Shown piece after piece: positions 25,773 to 33,757 of a DNA stretch of 64,000 nt; positions within the stretch are counted from its first letter, which is position 1; each line of letters opens with the position of its first letter. Origin of the DNA: Enterovibrio calviensis DSM 14347 (lineage in GTDB: Bacteria > Pseudomonadota > Gammaproteobacteria > Enterobacterales > Vibrionaceae); the NCBI RefSeq assembly GCF_000621165.1, contig NZ_JHZA01000019.1, positions 1 to 64,000 on the forward strand, in the 5' to 3' direction. The notes beneath the pieces were generated by a model. It had not been told where the DNA came from. It saw nothing but the letters and a program-made list of their open reading frames with translations, and did no database searches. A program made the position numbers and the translations under genes.

Positions 25773-27089
25773 TTACATGAAGAGCATCATCAGTAAACCA
25801 AGAGGAATTCTTTCCCCACTTGGAGAGACCACTTGATCGCCTTCAATTTTCGCCGTTAGGGTTACACCGTTTTCGGCCTGAGAAACGAAACCGTAAGACT
25901 CGATATTTGCCAACGATGCTTCAACCTCAGGAACGCCTTGAACGTAAGCGGTAGGCACATTGACAAAAATGTTGCCCTTTAGCTTAGACATTAACGCACC
26001 CATATTTTGCGTCACGCTGCCAAGACCAGGTTCAATCGACAGATCAAATTTCGCGTCAATATGGCCTTCTGGTGTATCAAGCTCAAGTGGAACGATTTCG
26101 AACGTCATCCCTTTCTCAACCAGACCATCTAGCGCTGTCTGCAACTTCATCATGTCTTCTTGAGCAGGCTCAGCACTCATTGAATCTGCGGTATTCGCTA
26201 ACGCAATCATGGAGTTGTAATCCAATGCGTTAAAATTAACACCGATCTTGAAGTTATCAATCACCAGAGTATCTGGCACATCCAATTTCGCAAACGACAT
26301 TACCGTCGAATTATCAAAGCGAAGTGCATCAGGCAAGGCAGTTTTCACGTCGCCATTATCAATGGCTGACAATGCGTTCGTGACGTTTAAGCCAAGTTGA
26401 CTGATTGAGGCTGAAGAACCATATGCATCACTGAAGGTGCTCGTCCCGATGTTGAGGCTTTGAGCGCCCACCCAAACATCATCGACCAATTCGCCATTAC
26501 CGCTACCGGTAATTTCAGCCAAATTGAACGTCTCACCTTCTGGGCTAGACAATTCAAGAGAAGGCATTTCCATCTGGAAAAGCATCACACCATTTTTGTC
26601 CACCGTACCCGAAATGTTTGCTGGTGAACTTGTGATGCTAATTTCTTCGTTACCACCATCCATTGCGCGAACAGTCACGTCATACTGCGTGTCTCCAAAT
26701 ACGGAGGTTTCAGTCACAACAGTCACTGGAGATTCACCTGACGGCCACAGCAAGTCGGTAATCACTTTCATTTCTGGTGTCATGTCTAACTCAGATGTTG
26801 TGCTAACACCCAAGAAACCATGGCTTACATGACTTGTGACTGAGTAAGACGTCGGCAAGCCTTCGTCTTCATAAACCTCTTTCATCCCGCCAATAACCGA
26901 GACGCGCGTCACCACTTCTGACGATAAATACCCTCTATCATAAGATGTATTTTCAACAGAAATATAAGGTGATTGTACTTGCTCAATCTCTCTATCATAA
27001 ACAGACTGACCGATTTGACCCGTTGCAAAAGGCCACAAAACTGCAACCGCGACAGCGCCTGCGATTGCCGTGTATTTTCCAAATATCAT
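25773..27089 (-). CDS. YdgA-like protein (DUF945)
   Basis: From the ATG at 27089, with GGAG six bases upstream, the product has 438 residues. It starts with one membrane anchor (YTAIAGAVAVAVLWPFATG). The DUF945 pattern follows: QIGQSVYDREIEQV, YDRGYLSSEVVTRV, a long beta-rich middle, and a C-terminal LANIESYGFVSQAENGVTLTAKI. YdgA-type proteins are inner-membrane-anchored with a large periplasmic part; their function is not established. The longer frame reaching 27371 would run across the upstream promoter region and lacks a ribosome-binding site. Confidence 0.8.
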   Translation of the reverse strand: MIFGKYTAIAGAVAVAVLWPFATGQIGQSVYDREIEQVQSPYISVENTSYDRGYLSSEVVTRVSVIGGMKEVYEDEGLPTSYSVTSHVSHGFLGVSTTSELDMTPEMKVITDLLWPSGESPVTVVTETSVFGDTQYDVTVRAMDGGNEEISITSSPANISGTVDKNGVMLFQMEMPSLELSSPEGETFNLAEITGSGNGELVDDVWVGAQSLNIGTSTFSDAYGSSASISQLGLNVTNALSAIDNGDVKTALPDALRFDNSTVMSFAKLDVPDTLVIDNFKIGVNFNALDYNSMIALANTADSMSAEPAQEDMMKLQTALDGLVEKGMTFEIVPLELDTPEGHIDAKFDLSIEPGLGSVTQNMGALMSKLKGNIFVNVPTAYVQGVPEVEASLANIESYGFVSQAENGVTLTAKIEGDQVVSPSGERIPLGLLMMLFM

Positions 27090-27261
27090 TTTTACTCCAT
27101 GGACTCCGTCATGAGTTTTTACCGAGTGTAAACCATCGCTATCTATAACCCTATGGCCTTTCAAGGTTTTCTTTCTCGATGTGTCAGTTTGCTGCGCTCT
27201 TCTCAGCTTGAAGACGCCGAAGACGATACACTCATGAAAAATAGTGATATTAGATAACCGT

Positions 27262-29217
27262 ATGAATCTACAAGTCATATTGTGTCTTGATGACGACCCG
27301 AACATCTTGACGCAAGTCGCCTCTGAATTGTCAGCGTTTAGTGGGCTTTTCGACATACTCTGTGCAGACAACGTTCACACTGCCGGAAATATTCTTGAAG
27401 AGCTGAAACGTAACGACCAACACGTTGCCTTGTTTATCTGTGATCATATTCTCGGCGAAGATCAGGGTGTGAACCTCCTTATCAATATTGATAATCATCC
27501 CGCGTCAAAAGGCGCAAGAACCATATTGCTAAATGATCAGCCCAATCTAGATATCATTATGCAAGCGGTAAACGAAGGCCGGCTCAACTACTGCATGACC
27601 AAGCCGTGGGCACCACAAGAAATGCTCGAGACGGCCAAAAAAGAGTTAACCCAATATGTGCTTCAGCACAACAGTGACGATTTGCTTCGGTACTGCAGCG
27701 TTCTCGATCAAAAAAGTCTACTCGAGGCGCACATCGACAACAAGCTCGCCTCCTATCGAAATGGATTTATTGAGTCAGCATTAGGCGTCAGCGACGAAGC
27801 GCTCGCCCAAGAGCTTATTCAAGGACTACACGAGTACTTTGCGCTAAACAGCGAACACAATGTCACACGCATCTACAGTGAAGATCATATTCTCACGCAT
27901 GAAGACAAACCCAACTCCTTCCTCTGGTTCGTGGAAGAAGGTGAAGTCGCCTTGCTAAAACGCGATGAGTCGGGCGCCTCTCATGAAGTGGCTCGGCTTG
28001 GACAAGGCAGTTTGATTGGTGGCATGTCATTTGTGACTGGGGATGTTTCGTTTTCTACGGGGATAACCCTAAAGCCCACCAAAGTGATCAAACTTAACCG
28101 CACGCTTTTCTCTCAAGTGATGCAGGCAAGAAACGACCTACTCCCACTCTTTTCGAGCTACCTACTCCGCCACTTTAACCGCAGGCTAAAGCGTAGTATT
28201 TCCACCGAAGTGAAGCTCCAACAAACGCTTCAATCTCTTGAATTAGCTCACAAGCAACTTATTGAGAAAGAGAAAATGGCAATGCTAGGCCAACTTGTGG
28301 CCGGCGTCGCCCATGAACTGAATAACCCTGTGTCCGCCATACTCCGAAACAGTGACACACTCAGAGACAATATTGGTCTTCTCATCAACGTAGAAATGAG
28401 CGATGTCGCACGCGACAAGGCCAACCAAATCATGGCAGATGCCCTTCTCTCTCGCCCAATGTCTACAGCGGATGCCAGGAAAAAAGCCAAGGTCATCGAG
28501 CCGATGGTGGGCGATCGCAACCTCGCGCGTAAAGCCGTGAATATGGGTCTCGACGATACTGATGAGCTTCAGGCTTGGCAGAAAAAACTCAGTCCAACCT
28601 TTGATGAGACCTTAAGCCAATGGGATATGTTCTACCAAGCAGGGAGCTTATTGCGGTCAACTAATGTATGTGCACAGCGTATTGCTGACATGGTCAAAAG
28701 CCTGAAAACCTATGCCCGCCAAGATGACGAAACAATGCATGAAGTCGATATTCATGAGGGCATTGAAGACACCTTGGTGATGTTTGAAAATCAGCTCAAA
28801 CGGGTTCAATTGGTGAAAGATTATGGTGAGCTTCGCGCCATTCGTTGTATGCCGATAGCGCTTCAGCAAGTCTGGACAAACCTGATTTCAAATGCACTCG
28901 ATGCCATTGGCACTGACGGCGAAATTCATGTAACAACACGCGAAACCGTATTTCGCAGTCGCAAGGCGGTAAAAGTCACGATACGCGACAATGGCATGGG
29001 TATTCCAACCCACATCAAGAATAAAATTTTCGAACTCAACTACACCACCAAACGTGAAGGCCATTTTGGTCTAGGCATTGGCCTGTCTGTGTGTCGACAA
29101 ATTGTCGAACATCACGGCGGACTTATCGATGTGAGTTCTTCTGCAGGAGAATTTACCGCGATGATAGTGACCCTGCCTTATTCACCGTTGACGACACCCT
29201 CTAAGGAGGACATATGA
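27262..29217 (+). CDS. Hybrid histidine kinase: receiver / CNB-like / HisKA-HATPase
   Basis: This 651-residue soluble protein begins with a receiver domain (1-125; Asp61 in CDHIL, Lys114 in TKPW). At position 91 it has Asn where related receivers have the switch Thr. A cyclic-nucleotide-binding-like domain follows (about 200-305, with VEEGEVALL and GQGSLIGGMSFVTG), in which the cAMP-binding 'PRxA' arginine is absent. The kinase has the H-box GVAHELNNPVSA (His351), an unusual helical insert of about 110 residues, the N-box NLISNALDAIG, G1 DNGMGIP and G2 GLGIGL. The partner receiver gene overlaps its stop by four bases. The start is ATG at 27262; a GTG at 27244 is also possible. Confidence 0.88.
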   Translation: MNLQVILCLDDDPNILTQVASELSAFSGLFDILCADNVHTAGNILEELKRNDQHVALFICDHILGEDQGVNLLINIDNHPASKGARTILLNDQPNLDIIMQAVNEGRLNYCMTKPWAPQEMLETAKKELTQYVLQHNSDDLLRYCSVLDQKSLLEAHIDNKLASYRNGFIESALGVSDEALAQELIQGLHEYFALNSEHNVTRIYSEDHILTHEDKPNSFLWFVEEGEVALLKRDESGASHEVARLGQGSLIGGMSFVTGDVSFSTGITLKPTKVIKLNRTLFSQVMQARNDLLPLFSSYLLRHFNRRLKRSISTEVKLQQTLQSLELAHKQLIEKEKMAMLGQLVAGVAHELNNPVSAILRNSDTLRDNIGLLINVEMSDVARDKANQIMADALLSRPMSTADARKKAKVIEPMVGDRNLARKAVNMGLDDTDELQAWQKKLSPTFDETLSQWDMFYQAGSLLRSTNVCAQRIADMVKSLKTYARQDDETMHEVDIHEGIEDTLVMFENQLKRVQLVKDYGELRAIRCMPIALQQVWTNLISNALDAIGTDGEIHVTTRETVFRSRKAVKVTIRDNGMGIPTHIKNKIFELNYTTKREGHFGLGIGLSVCRQIVEHHGGLIDVSSSAGEFTAMIVTLPYSPLTTPSKEDI

Positions 29218-29714
29218 GTAAGTACCTAATATTGTGTGTTGATGATGAGCGCGACGTCCTCGACAGCGTCACAAACGACCTCGCATCGCTAGAAGAGCAT
29301 TTCATCGTCGAAGCCGCGGAATCTGTCGCCGAAGCAAAAGAAATTATTGCTGACGCGACTGCAGATGATATCCAATTGGCCTTGATACTCTGTGACCACA
29401 TTATGCCAGACGATCTAGGTGTTGATTTCTTAATAGAACTCAGTCAACTGGATAGAACGGTCAATACCAAGAAGTTACTTCTAACAGGGCAAGCAGGCTT
29501 AGATGAAACCGTACAAGCGGTCAATCACGCTAGTCTGGATTATTTTATTGCCAAACCTTGGCAGGGAAAAACCCTAAAACAAGTCGTCATCGATCAACTG
29601 ACCAGTTTCATCATCGAAAACGAACCCAATTTAATGCCATGGATACAAGTATTGGATGCCGAGCGAATCATGAAGGCGATCAGTAATAATCGGCTCAGTT
29701 ACTCCGATATGTAG
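29214..29714 (+). CDS. Single-domain response regulator, cognate of the overlapping kinase
   Basis: The 166-residue receiver protein has all conserved residues: CVDDE, phospho-acceptor Asp61 in CDHIMP, Thr91 in LLTGQ and Lys114 in AKPWQ. A tail containing QVLDAERIM follows. AAGGAGGA precedes the ATG, which overlaps the kinase stop (ATGA), so the two are translationally coupled and it is the obvious phosphate acceptor for that kinase. It has no output domain. It is closely similar to the regulator at 21324-21797 (same residue spacing), so the three proteins form one family. Confidence 0.92.
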   Translation: MSKYLILCVDDERDVLDSVTNDLASLEEHFIVEAAESVAEAKEIIADATADDIQLALILCDHIMPDDLGVDFLIELSQLDRTVNTKKLLLTGQAGLDETVQAVNHASLDYFIAKPWQGKTLKQVVIDQLTSFIIENEPNLMPWIQVLDAERIMKAISNNRLSYSDM

Positions 29715-29765
29715 AATCGTAGACTCTAGCAACCTGAAGATGCTTAGGTAGATAGCCACAAATAA

Positions 29766-29793
29766 ACAGACAATTTTTGGGAAAATAGTCTGT
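29766..29793 (+). terminator. Weak hairpin after the kinase operon
   Basis: ACAGAC (29766-29771) and GTCTGT (29788-29793) can pair around an A/T-rich loop, 51 bases beyond the response-regulator stop. There is only a short T-run downstream, so termination is uncertain. Confidence 0.4.
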
Positions 29794-29925
29794 CTAAGTC
29801 ATCTTTTTCATATTTTTTGGTTAAAAGTCACTCAGCAATCTCTTAAATACGTGCCATGCTGTTGTTTCGCAAAAGCGACTTCTATTAAACTACCCACATA
29901 CTCATATTTCATCACGAGACCTTTC

Positions 29926-30483
29926 ATGCGCAAAACCAAGATCGCTAGTATTTTACTGGCCGCTGCTTCTTCAGTTGCATTCTCTGCCGCAAGTGCTGCC
30001 AACGACGTCACCATGAGCAACTTTAGCTACGACTACTTTGAAGCGCGCGTTGGTATTAGCCCAGTAACTTACGGCGTCGGCTTTAGCACGTCTATTCACC
30101 CTAACGCTCACGTTCGTGCAGAAATCGACAGCGAATTCGAATCAGACTATGACGCCACCGCAGCAATTGGTTTTCATGCACCTGTGAACAATTGGGCAGA
30201 TGTATATGGTGAGTTGGGTTTGCGCACGATGAAGCAGCGTGGCCTTTACAACCATGACACCGAGTTCGGCGTTGAAGTTAACTTGGGTATTCGCCAGTGG
30301 TTAGGTCCACAACTTGAAGTGGGCGGTGAGTTGGGTCACCTATCAATCGCTGATGACGACGATGTTTTCGGATCAGTATACGGTCGTTTCCACGCAACCG
30401 AGTTGTTCTCTTTGGGTGCACAACTTCGTATCAATGAAGCGTACGGCGATCAATTCATGTTCACCACACGATTCAAGTTCTAA
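29926..30483 (+). CDS. Small outer-membrane beta-barrel protein, putative
   Basis: The 185-residue product has a standard signal peptide (MRKTKIASILLAAASSVAFSA, cleavage probably after ASA). The mature part is built of alternating aromatic and polar strands, such as SYDYFEARVGISPVTYGVGF, ADVYGELGLRTM and VYGRFHAT. It ends in FMFTTRFKF, with the C-terminal phenylalanine typical of outer-membrane barrels. It resembles the eight-stranded OmpA/OmpW-like size class; no specific family was recognised. I chose the ATG at 29926 because the signal peptide starts there. A strong terminator follows. Confidence 0.75.
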   Translation: MRKTKIASILLAAASSVAFSAASAANDVTMSNFSYDYFEARVGISPVTYGVGFSTSIHPNAHVRAEIDSEFESDYDATAAIGFHAPVNNWADVYGELGLRTMKQRGLYNHDTEFGVEVNLGIRQWLGPQLEVGGELGHLSIADDDDVFGSVYGRFHATELFSLGAQLRINEAYGDQFMFTTRFKF

Positions 30484-30489
30484 AACTTT

Positions 30490-30515
30490 AAAAGGCCTCA
30501 CATTGAGGCCTTTTT
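30490..30515. terminator. Bidirectional intrinsic terminator
   Basis: AAAAGGCCTCA and TGAGGCCTTTTT form a strong stem around a short loop, between the converging beta-barrel and lipoprotein genes. Confidence 0.88.
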
Positions 30516-30884
30516 CTATTCACACGGAACAATATTGAAGTCTGACAGTTCGTCAGCATGCTGCTTCGAATCAAGCCGCGAATACCCCATCATTTCAGCA
30601 AGTTTTACGTCTTTGGCTTCAATTGAATGAATCACAACATCTGCTGTTTCTGCGCCGCAAACACTAACAAACGATACGCCATTGAGCTGGCCGCATTGTG
30701 AGGTTTCCACATGAACCCCATTTGAAGAAAGTTGTTGAAAACTATCCACTGCTGTCATCCCCGGGTCTTCACACTGAATAGCGCCACGAGACTGATAAAC
30801 GGTGACAGATTCAGGTGGCTTGATCGCACAGCCTGACAGTAGAAAAAATGAGGATAGTGAAAGTGTTAAAGCAAGATGTTTCAA
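30516..30884 (-). CDS. Small lipoprotein, probable TTG start
   Basis: The open frame reaches 30932. However, AGGAGA (30891-30896) lies six bases before a TTG at 30882-30884, and that start gives a textbook lipoprotein signal: MKHLALTLSLSSFF, then the lipobox LLSGC. The 122-residue product has further cysteines (IQCED, SQCGQ, SVCGA, VPCE) that may form disulphides. I do not recognise the family. It lies 50 bases after a TetR regulator gene on the same strand and may be co-transcribed with it. Confidence 0.75.
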   Translation of the reverse strand: MKHLALTLSLSSFFLLSGCAIKPPESVTVYQSRGAIQCEDPGMTAVDSFQQLSSNGVHVETSQCGQLNGVSFVSVCGAETADVVIHSIEAKDVKLAEMMGYSRLDSKQHADELSDFNIVPCE

Positions 30885-30934
30885 GCGTTTTCTCCTAGCT
30901 CTAGAAAGGGTATCCATACACACTACGGTCAACG

Positions 30935-31405
30935 TTAGCCTAATTGACTATCATCCCAAACCATATCGACGTCGAGCAAATGCGCCACTGACATGCCTAG
31001 TAGCTCCACGGTGATTTGTTGACCCAGTAAGTCCATCAACCGCTGTAAACCAAGTGTCGCTTTCTTTTTACCTCCTGAATGCTCATTAATGGCATTGATA
31101 AGGTATTTAATACAATGAACAAATTTCGGTTCGTTTAAAGCAGCCTGCCAGCTCAATTTGATGCTGCGATGAGACGAATCATCAATCAAGCCCACAACGT
31201 AGCTAAATACTTGTCCTTGGAAAGCATCTGTCATCGATTCTTTGGTCGGAACGACGCGCTGAATACCACTGCGACTCAACCCCGTTCGTTTTGCAATACT
31301 GCCGTATGTCACAGCATCCCAGCCTTCTTCCATGAAGATATCGATGATCGTTTGATAAATCGCAGCTTCCGTTTGTTGCGCACCTTCCCTAGTGTTTTTC
31401 GCCAT
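30935..31405 (-). CDS. TetR-family transcriptional regulator
   Basis: The 156-residue protein has an N-terminal TetR-type helix-turn-helix (AIYQTIIDIFMEEGWDAVTY, then GSIAKRTGLSRSGIQRVVPTKESM). The C-terminal helical part of about 100 residues is shorter than usual for the family. The recognition helix has GIQRVV in place of the common LYxYF, which may mean a different DNA site. Its ligand and targets are unknown; the lipoprotein gene immediately downstream is one candidate. Confidence 0.82.
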   Translation of the reverse strand: MAKNTREGAQQTEAAIYQTIIDIFMEEGWDAVTYGSIAKRTGLSRSGIQRVVPTKESMTDAFQGQVFSYVVGLIDDSSHRSIKLSWQAALNEPKFVHCIKYLINAINEHSGGKKKATLGLQRLMDLLGQQITVELLGMSVAHLLDVDMVWDDSQLG

Positions 31406-31498
31406 CGGTCCATTGATTCCTGATTAACATACTTCGTATCCTATATTTTATTCACAAAAATTTACAGTCCGCCCCCCTGTTACATAACACTCCGCGCA

Positions 31499-32413
31499 TT
31501 ATTGCGATCGGCCCAGTTGTTCGAAAAGCCACTGTCTGAATGCCAATATCTTCGCGCTCCCTTGTTGCTCCTCTCGATACACAAGAAAAAAGCTATAAGG
31601 TGATTTAACAGGTTGTTCGATGGGCATCACTAGACGACCTGAAGCCAAATGATCTTGAATGTAAGTCGTGCGCCCAATCGCCACCCCCATTCCTGAGGCC
31701 GCAGCTTCCAACGCAAGATCAGCGCGGTCAAAACTGTGGTTTGTTCCATTAAGCTCTATGCCATTGCTGTTCGCCCAATATAGCCATTCGTCACTCAAGC
31801 TCGCGCTAGCCCAAGGTGCTGCATCATGTAAGAGTTGGCATTGGGCGAGCTTATGAGGGTTGTCATAAAGCTCGTGCAGAGTGGCATATTCAGGGCTGCA
31901 GACGGGCACAATGGCATCATCCATTAAATGATGGCTTTCTAAACCACTGTAACGCCCATGACCAAAATAAATCGCACAATCAAACGCCTCCGCCTTAAAA
32001 TCCACCAGATCATTTCGTGTTCTCAAGTGCAATGTCACATCAGGAAAAGTTTCGGCGAATTTAGAAAGACGCGGCACTAACCATCTTTGCGCAAATGTTG
32101 GTGGTGCCGAAATAATAAAATCACCGAATGGCTTTGCACGATTAAGCTCAAGTAGCTTTACACTGATCGCCGAAAACTGCTCCGCTACCACTTGCTTTAA
32201 CTGCTCTCCCTCATTGGTTAATGCAAGGTGACGCGGACGTCGCAGAAAAAGAGACACATCCAAGCGCTGTTCTAGCTTTTTTACTCGATGACTCACCGCA
32301 CTTTGAGTTAAGTGCAGTTGCTCCGCTGCTCGCGTAAAACTCATGGTTTCCGCAACAATCGAAAAGCAGTGTAACCCTGCAAGTAGTGACGCAGACAACT
32401 CAGGTAATTTCAT
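31499..32413 (-). CDS. LysR-family transcriptional regulator (GcvA-like)
   Basis: From the ATG at 32413 the product has 304 residues. The winged helix-turn-helix spans about 8-66 (LHCFSIVAETMSFTRAAEQL, HLTQSAVSHRVKKLEQRL, FLRRPRHLALTNEG). A substrate-binding domain of the GcvA type follows (FIISAPPTFAQRWLVPRL, AIYFGHGRY, SGMGVAIG). Such regulators usually control an adjacent gene; here the nearest upstream unit is a 27-codon candidate gene. The target is unknown. The frame is open further upstream to 32521, but family length and the N-terminal pattern support this start. Confidence 0.85.
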   Translation of the reverse strand: MKLPELSASLLAGLHCFSIVAETMSFTRAAEQLHLTQSAVSHRVKKLEQRLDVSLFLRRPRHLALTNEGEQLKQVVAEQFSAISVKLLELNRAKPFGDFIISAPPTFAQRWLVPRLSKFAETFPDVTLHLRTRNDLVDFKAEAFDCAIYFGHGRYSGLESHHLMDDAIVPVCSPEYATLHELYDNPHKLAQCQLLHDAAPWASASLSDEWLYWANSNGIELNGTNHSFDRADLALEAAASGMGVAIGRTTYIQDHLASGRLVMPIEQPVKSPYSFFLVYREEQQGSAKILAFRQWLFEQLGRSQ

Positions 32414-32522
32414 AACAAAGGGACTGTTTTTGGTAACGAATAGTAGGACTGTAGCATTTATACGTAAGCAACCTGAAGATGCCGTATTCTGCGAGTTGTA
32501 CGGACGCAATAATCTAGGCATT

Positions 32523-32555
32523 CCTTTTTGATGTAGTAAGCTCCATCAAAAAAGG
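32523..32555 (+). promoter_or_regulatory. Hairpin overlapping the ribosome-binding site of a small gene
   Basis: CCTTTTTGATG (32523-32533) pairs with CATCAAAAAAGG (32544-32555) with one bulged A. The last two bases of the right arm are the first two G's of the GGAG ribosome-binding site for the ATG at 32569. The stem could therefore mask that site. Confidence 0.55.
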
Positions 32556-32568
32556 AGTAACACCGTAT

Positions 32569-32652
32569 ATGGGTCAACAAGCTCGCTGGAAGGAAAGCCC
32601 TCATAAACCGAGCGTCTTCGGGTTACTTGGGTATATGCGTAGACGCAAATAG
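32569..32652 (+). CDS. Candidate 27-residue basic small protein
   Basis: ATG at 32569 is preceded by AAAGGAG and opens a 27-codon frame ending in TAG at 32650-32652. The product starts MGQQARWKESPHKPSVFG and ends in GYMRRRK, so it is strongly basic. A strong intrinsic terminator (32681-32707) follows within 30 bases, so ribosome-binding site, frame and terminator form a complete transcription unit. It lies between the divergent LysR gene and the converging TfoX-family gene. I do not recognise it; chance is possible for so short a frame, but the context argues for a real gene. Confidence 0.55.
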   Translation: MGQQARWKESPHKPSVFGLLGYMRRRK

Positions 32653-32680
32653 CAGATATTTTTCTGTACTTCAGATAGAC

Positions 32681-32707
32681 AAAAAGCCGCAGAATGCGGC
32701 TTTTTTT
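32681..32707. terminator. Strong intrinsic terminator
   Basis: AAAAAGCCGC and GCGGCTTTTTTT form a ten-base stem around AGAAT with a seven-base T-run. It can end the 27-codon unit on the plus strand and the TfoX-family gene on the minus strand. Confidence 0.88.
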
Positions 32708-32726
32708 GGGTGAGAATGAGACGAGA

Positions 32727-33311
32727 TTACACAGCGCGAAGAAGGTTTTGTTTAGTCTCTTCGCTTAACAATGTGTAGTGAACACCCGTTTGAGCCCCAG
32801 CAAACATCCACAATAGTTTGATGTCGACATCGTATCCGTGTGCTTCCTGCACTTTACGGAACAATTCTTCTGGGCTCATAGAGAAAAAGGTATCAACATC
32901 AACAACACCCGCTTTTTTCAGCATTCTTTCGATCGTCAAACGTAGGTTTGGCAGATCACGAAGACGCTTGTTTAACTTGGAATCGCGGTATTCCTTCTCG
33001 GCGACAGAGTTCACTACGGACTTTTTTACCATCGCATCTAAACCTTCGTCCTCTGCATCGTAGAGATCGGTGATGTCATAGTAATTTACAATCGCGGTGG
33101 AACTCTTCTTAACATGGACGAATTTTTTACATTCTTTTGCAAGCAGTGCGTCAGTCAAATCTGCACCGCCACGCAAATAAATGCGCTCTTCTTTAACTAG
33201 CGAAAACATCGCTCCGCTAACGAAAAATCCTGTTCCGCCAAACATAGAACGTTTTTCCGTTTCGCCGAACTGAGATAAGTACTCTACAAAGCCACTTTTA
33301 ACTTCAAGCAC
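32727..33311 (-). CDS. TfoX/Sxy-family competence-type regulator
   Basis: From a GTG at 33311, with AAGGAGG six bases upstream, the product has 194 residues. The N-terminal TfoX domain (about 1-100) has EKRSMFGGTGFFVSGAMFSLV. The C-terminal domain has LRDLPNLRLTIERMLKKAGV and KLLWMFAGAQTGVHY. In Vibrio, TfoX is the master activator of chitin-induced natural transformation and its relative TfoY controls type VI secretion and motility; I cannot decide between them. The open frame runs on to 33368, but the ribosome-binding site fixes the GTG start. I found no c-di-GMP riboswitch upstream, which argues weakly against TfoY. Confidence 0.85.
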   Translation of the reverse strand: MLEVKSGFVEYLSQFGETEKRSMFGGTGFFVSGAMFSLVKEERIYLRGGADLTDALLAKECKKFVHVKKSSTAIVNYYDITDLYDAEDEGLDAMVKKSVVNSVAEKEYRDSKLNKRLRDLPNLRLTIERMLKKAGVVDVDTFFSMSPEELFRKVQEAHGYDVDIKLLWMFAGAQTGVHYTLLSEETKQNLLRAV

Positions 33312-33757
33312 AGGTGCCTCCTTTCTCCCCAAAAGCCAATTCCTCGGCCAAAATCTGTAATTTCTCAACGCGAATTAATGATGCCGTATAAAGGCATAGA
33401 AAACCATGCACTAGATCACCGATAGTAGATAGCCGTAGCAAAAATGCAACATTCGTCACGAATATGAAGTGTAATAATTATGTTTATACAATGTTAAATG
33501 CACCATAGCACTCGCATTTGACACGATTTGTTACATCAACTTTTGCTCACAAACGTTAAATCACTTCAAATTATGGTGAGAAACACTACCCAGACTTGCG
33601 GATTCGTCATTATTAATATTGTCAATTAGCAAAGTGGCGGGATTTCTAGACAGCGCGTAGTTCTTTAGTGGCGTTCGTTCAATTTTAATGACTTATGTAT
33701 TCCATTTAATACGCAGTGGAACTACTATTCACCCAGCGTTTTTTCGAGTCTAAAAAG
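33312..33757. other. Intergenic region between TfoX-family and HDOD genes
   Basis: This 446-bp stretch must hold two divergent promoters. It contains a small hairpin ATGCC/GGCAT (33381-33397) in the probable leader of the TfoX-family gene. I saw no GEMM riboswitch core, no gene and no other recognisable site. Confidence 0.5.

Noticed and set aside
33312-33757. c-di-GMP (GEMM) riboswitch upstream of the TfoX-family gene
   Set aside because: I looked on the minus strand for the GCAAA and CGCAAAGCC-type core elements and did not find them. A covariance search would settle it.
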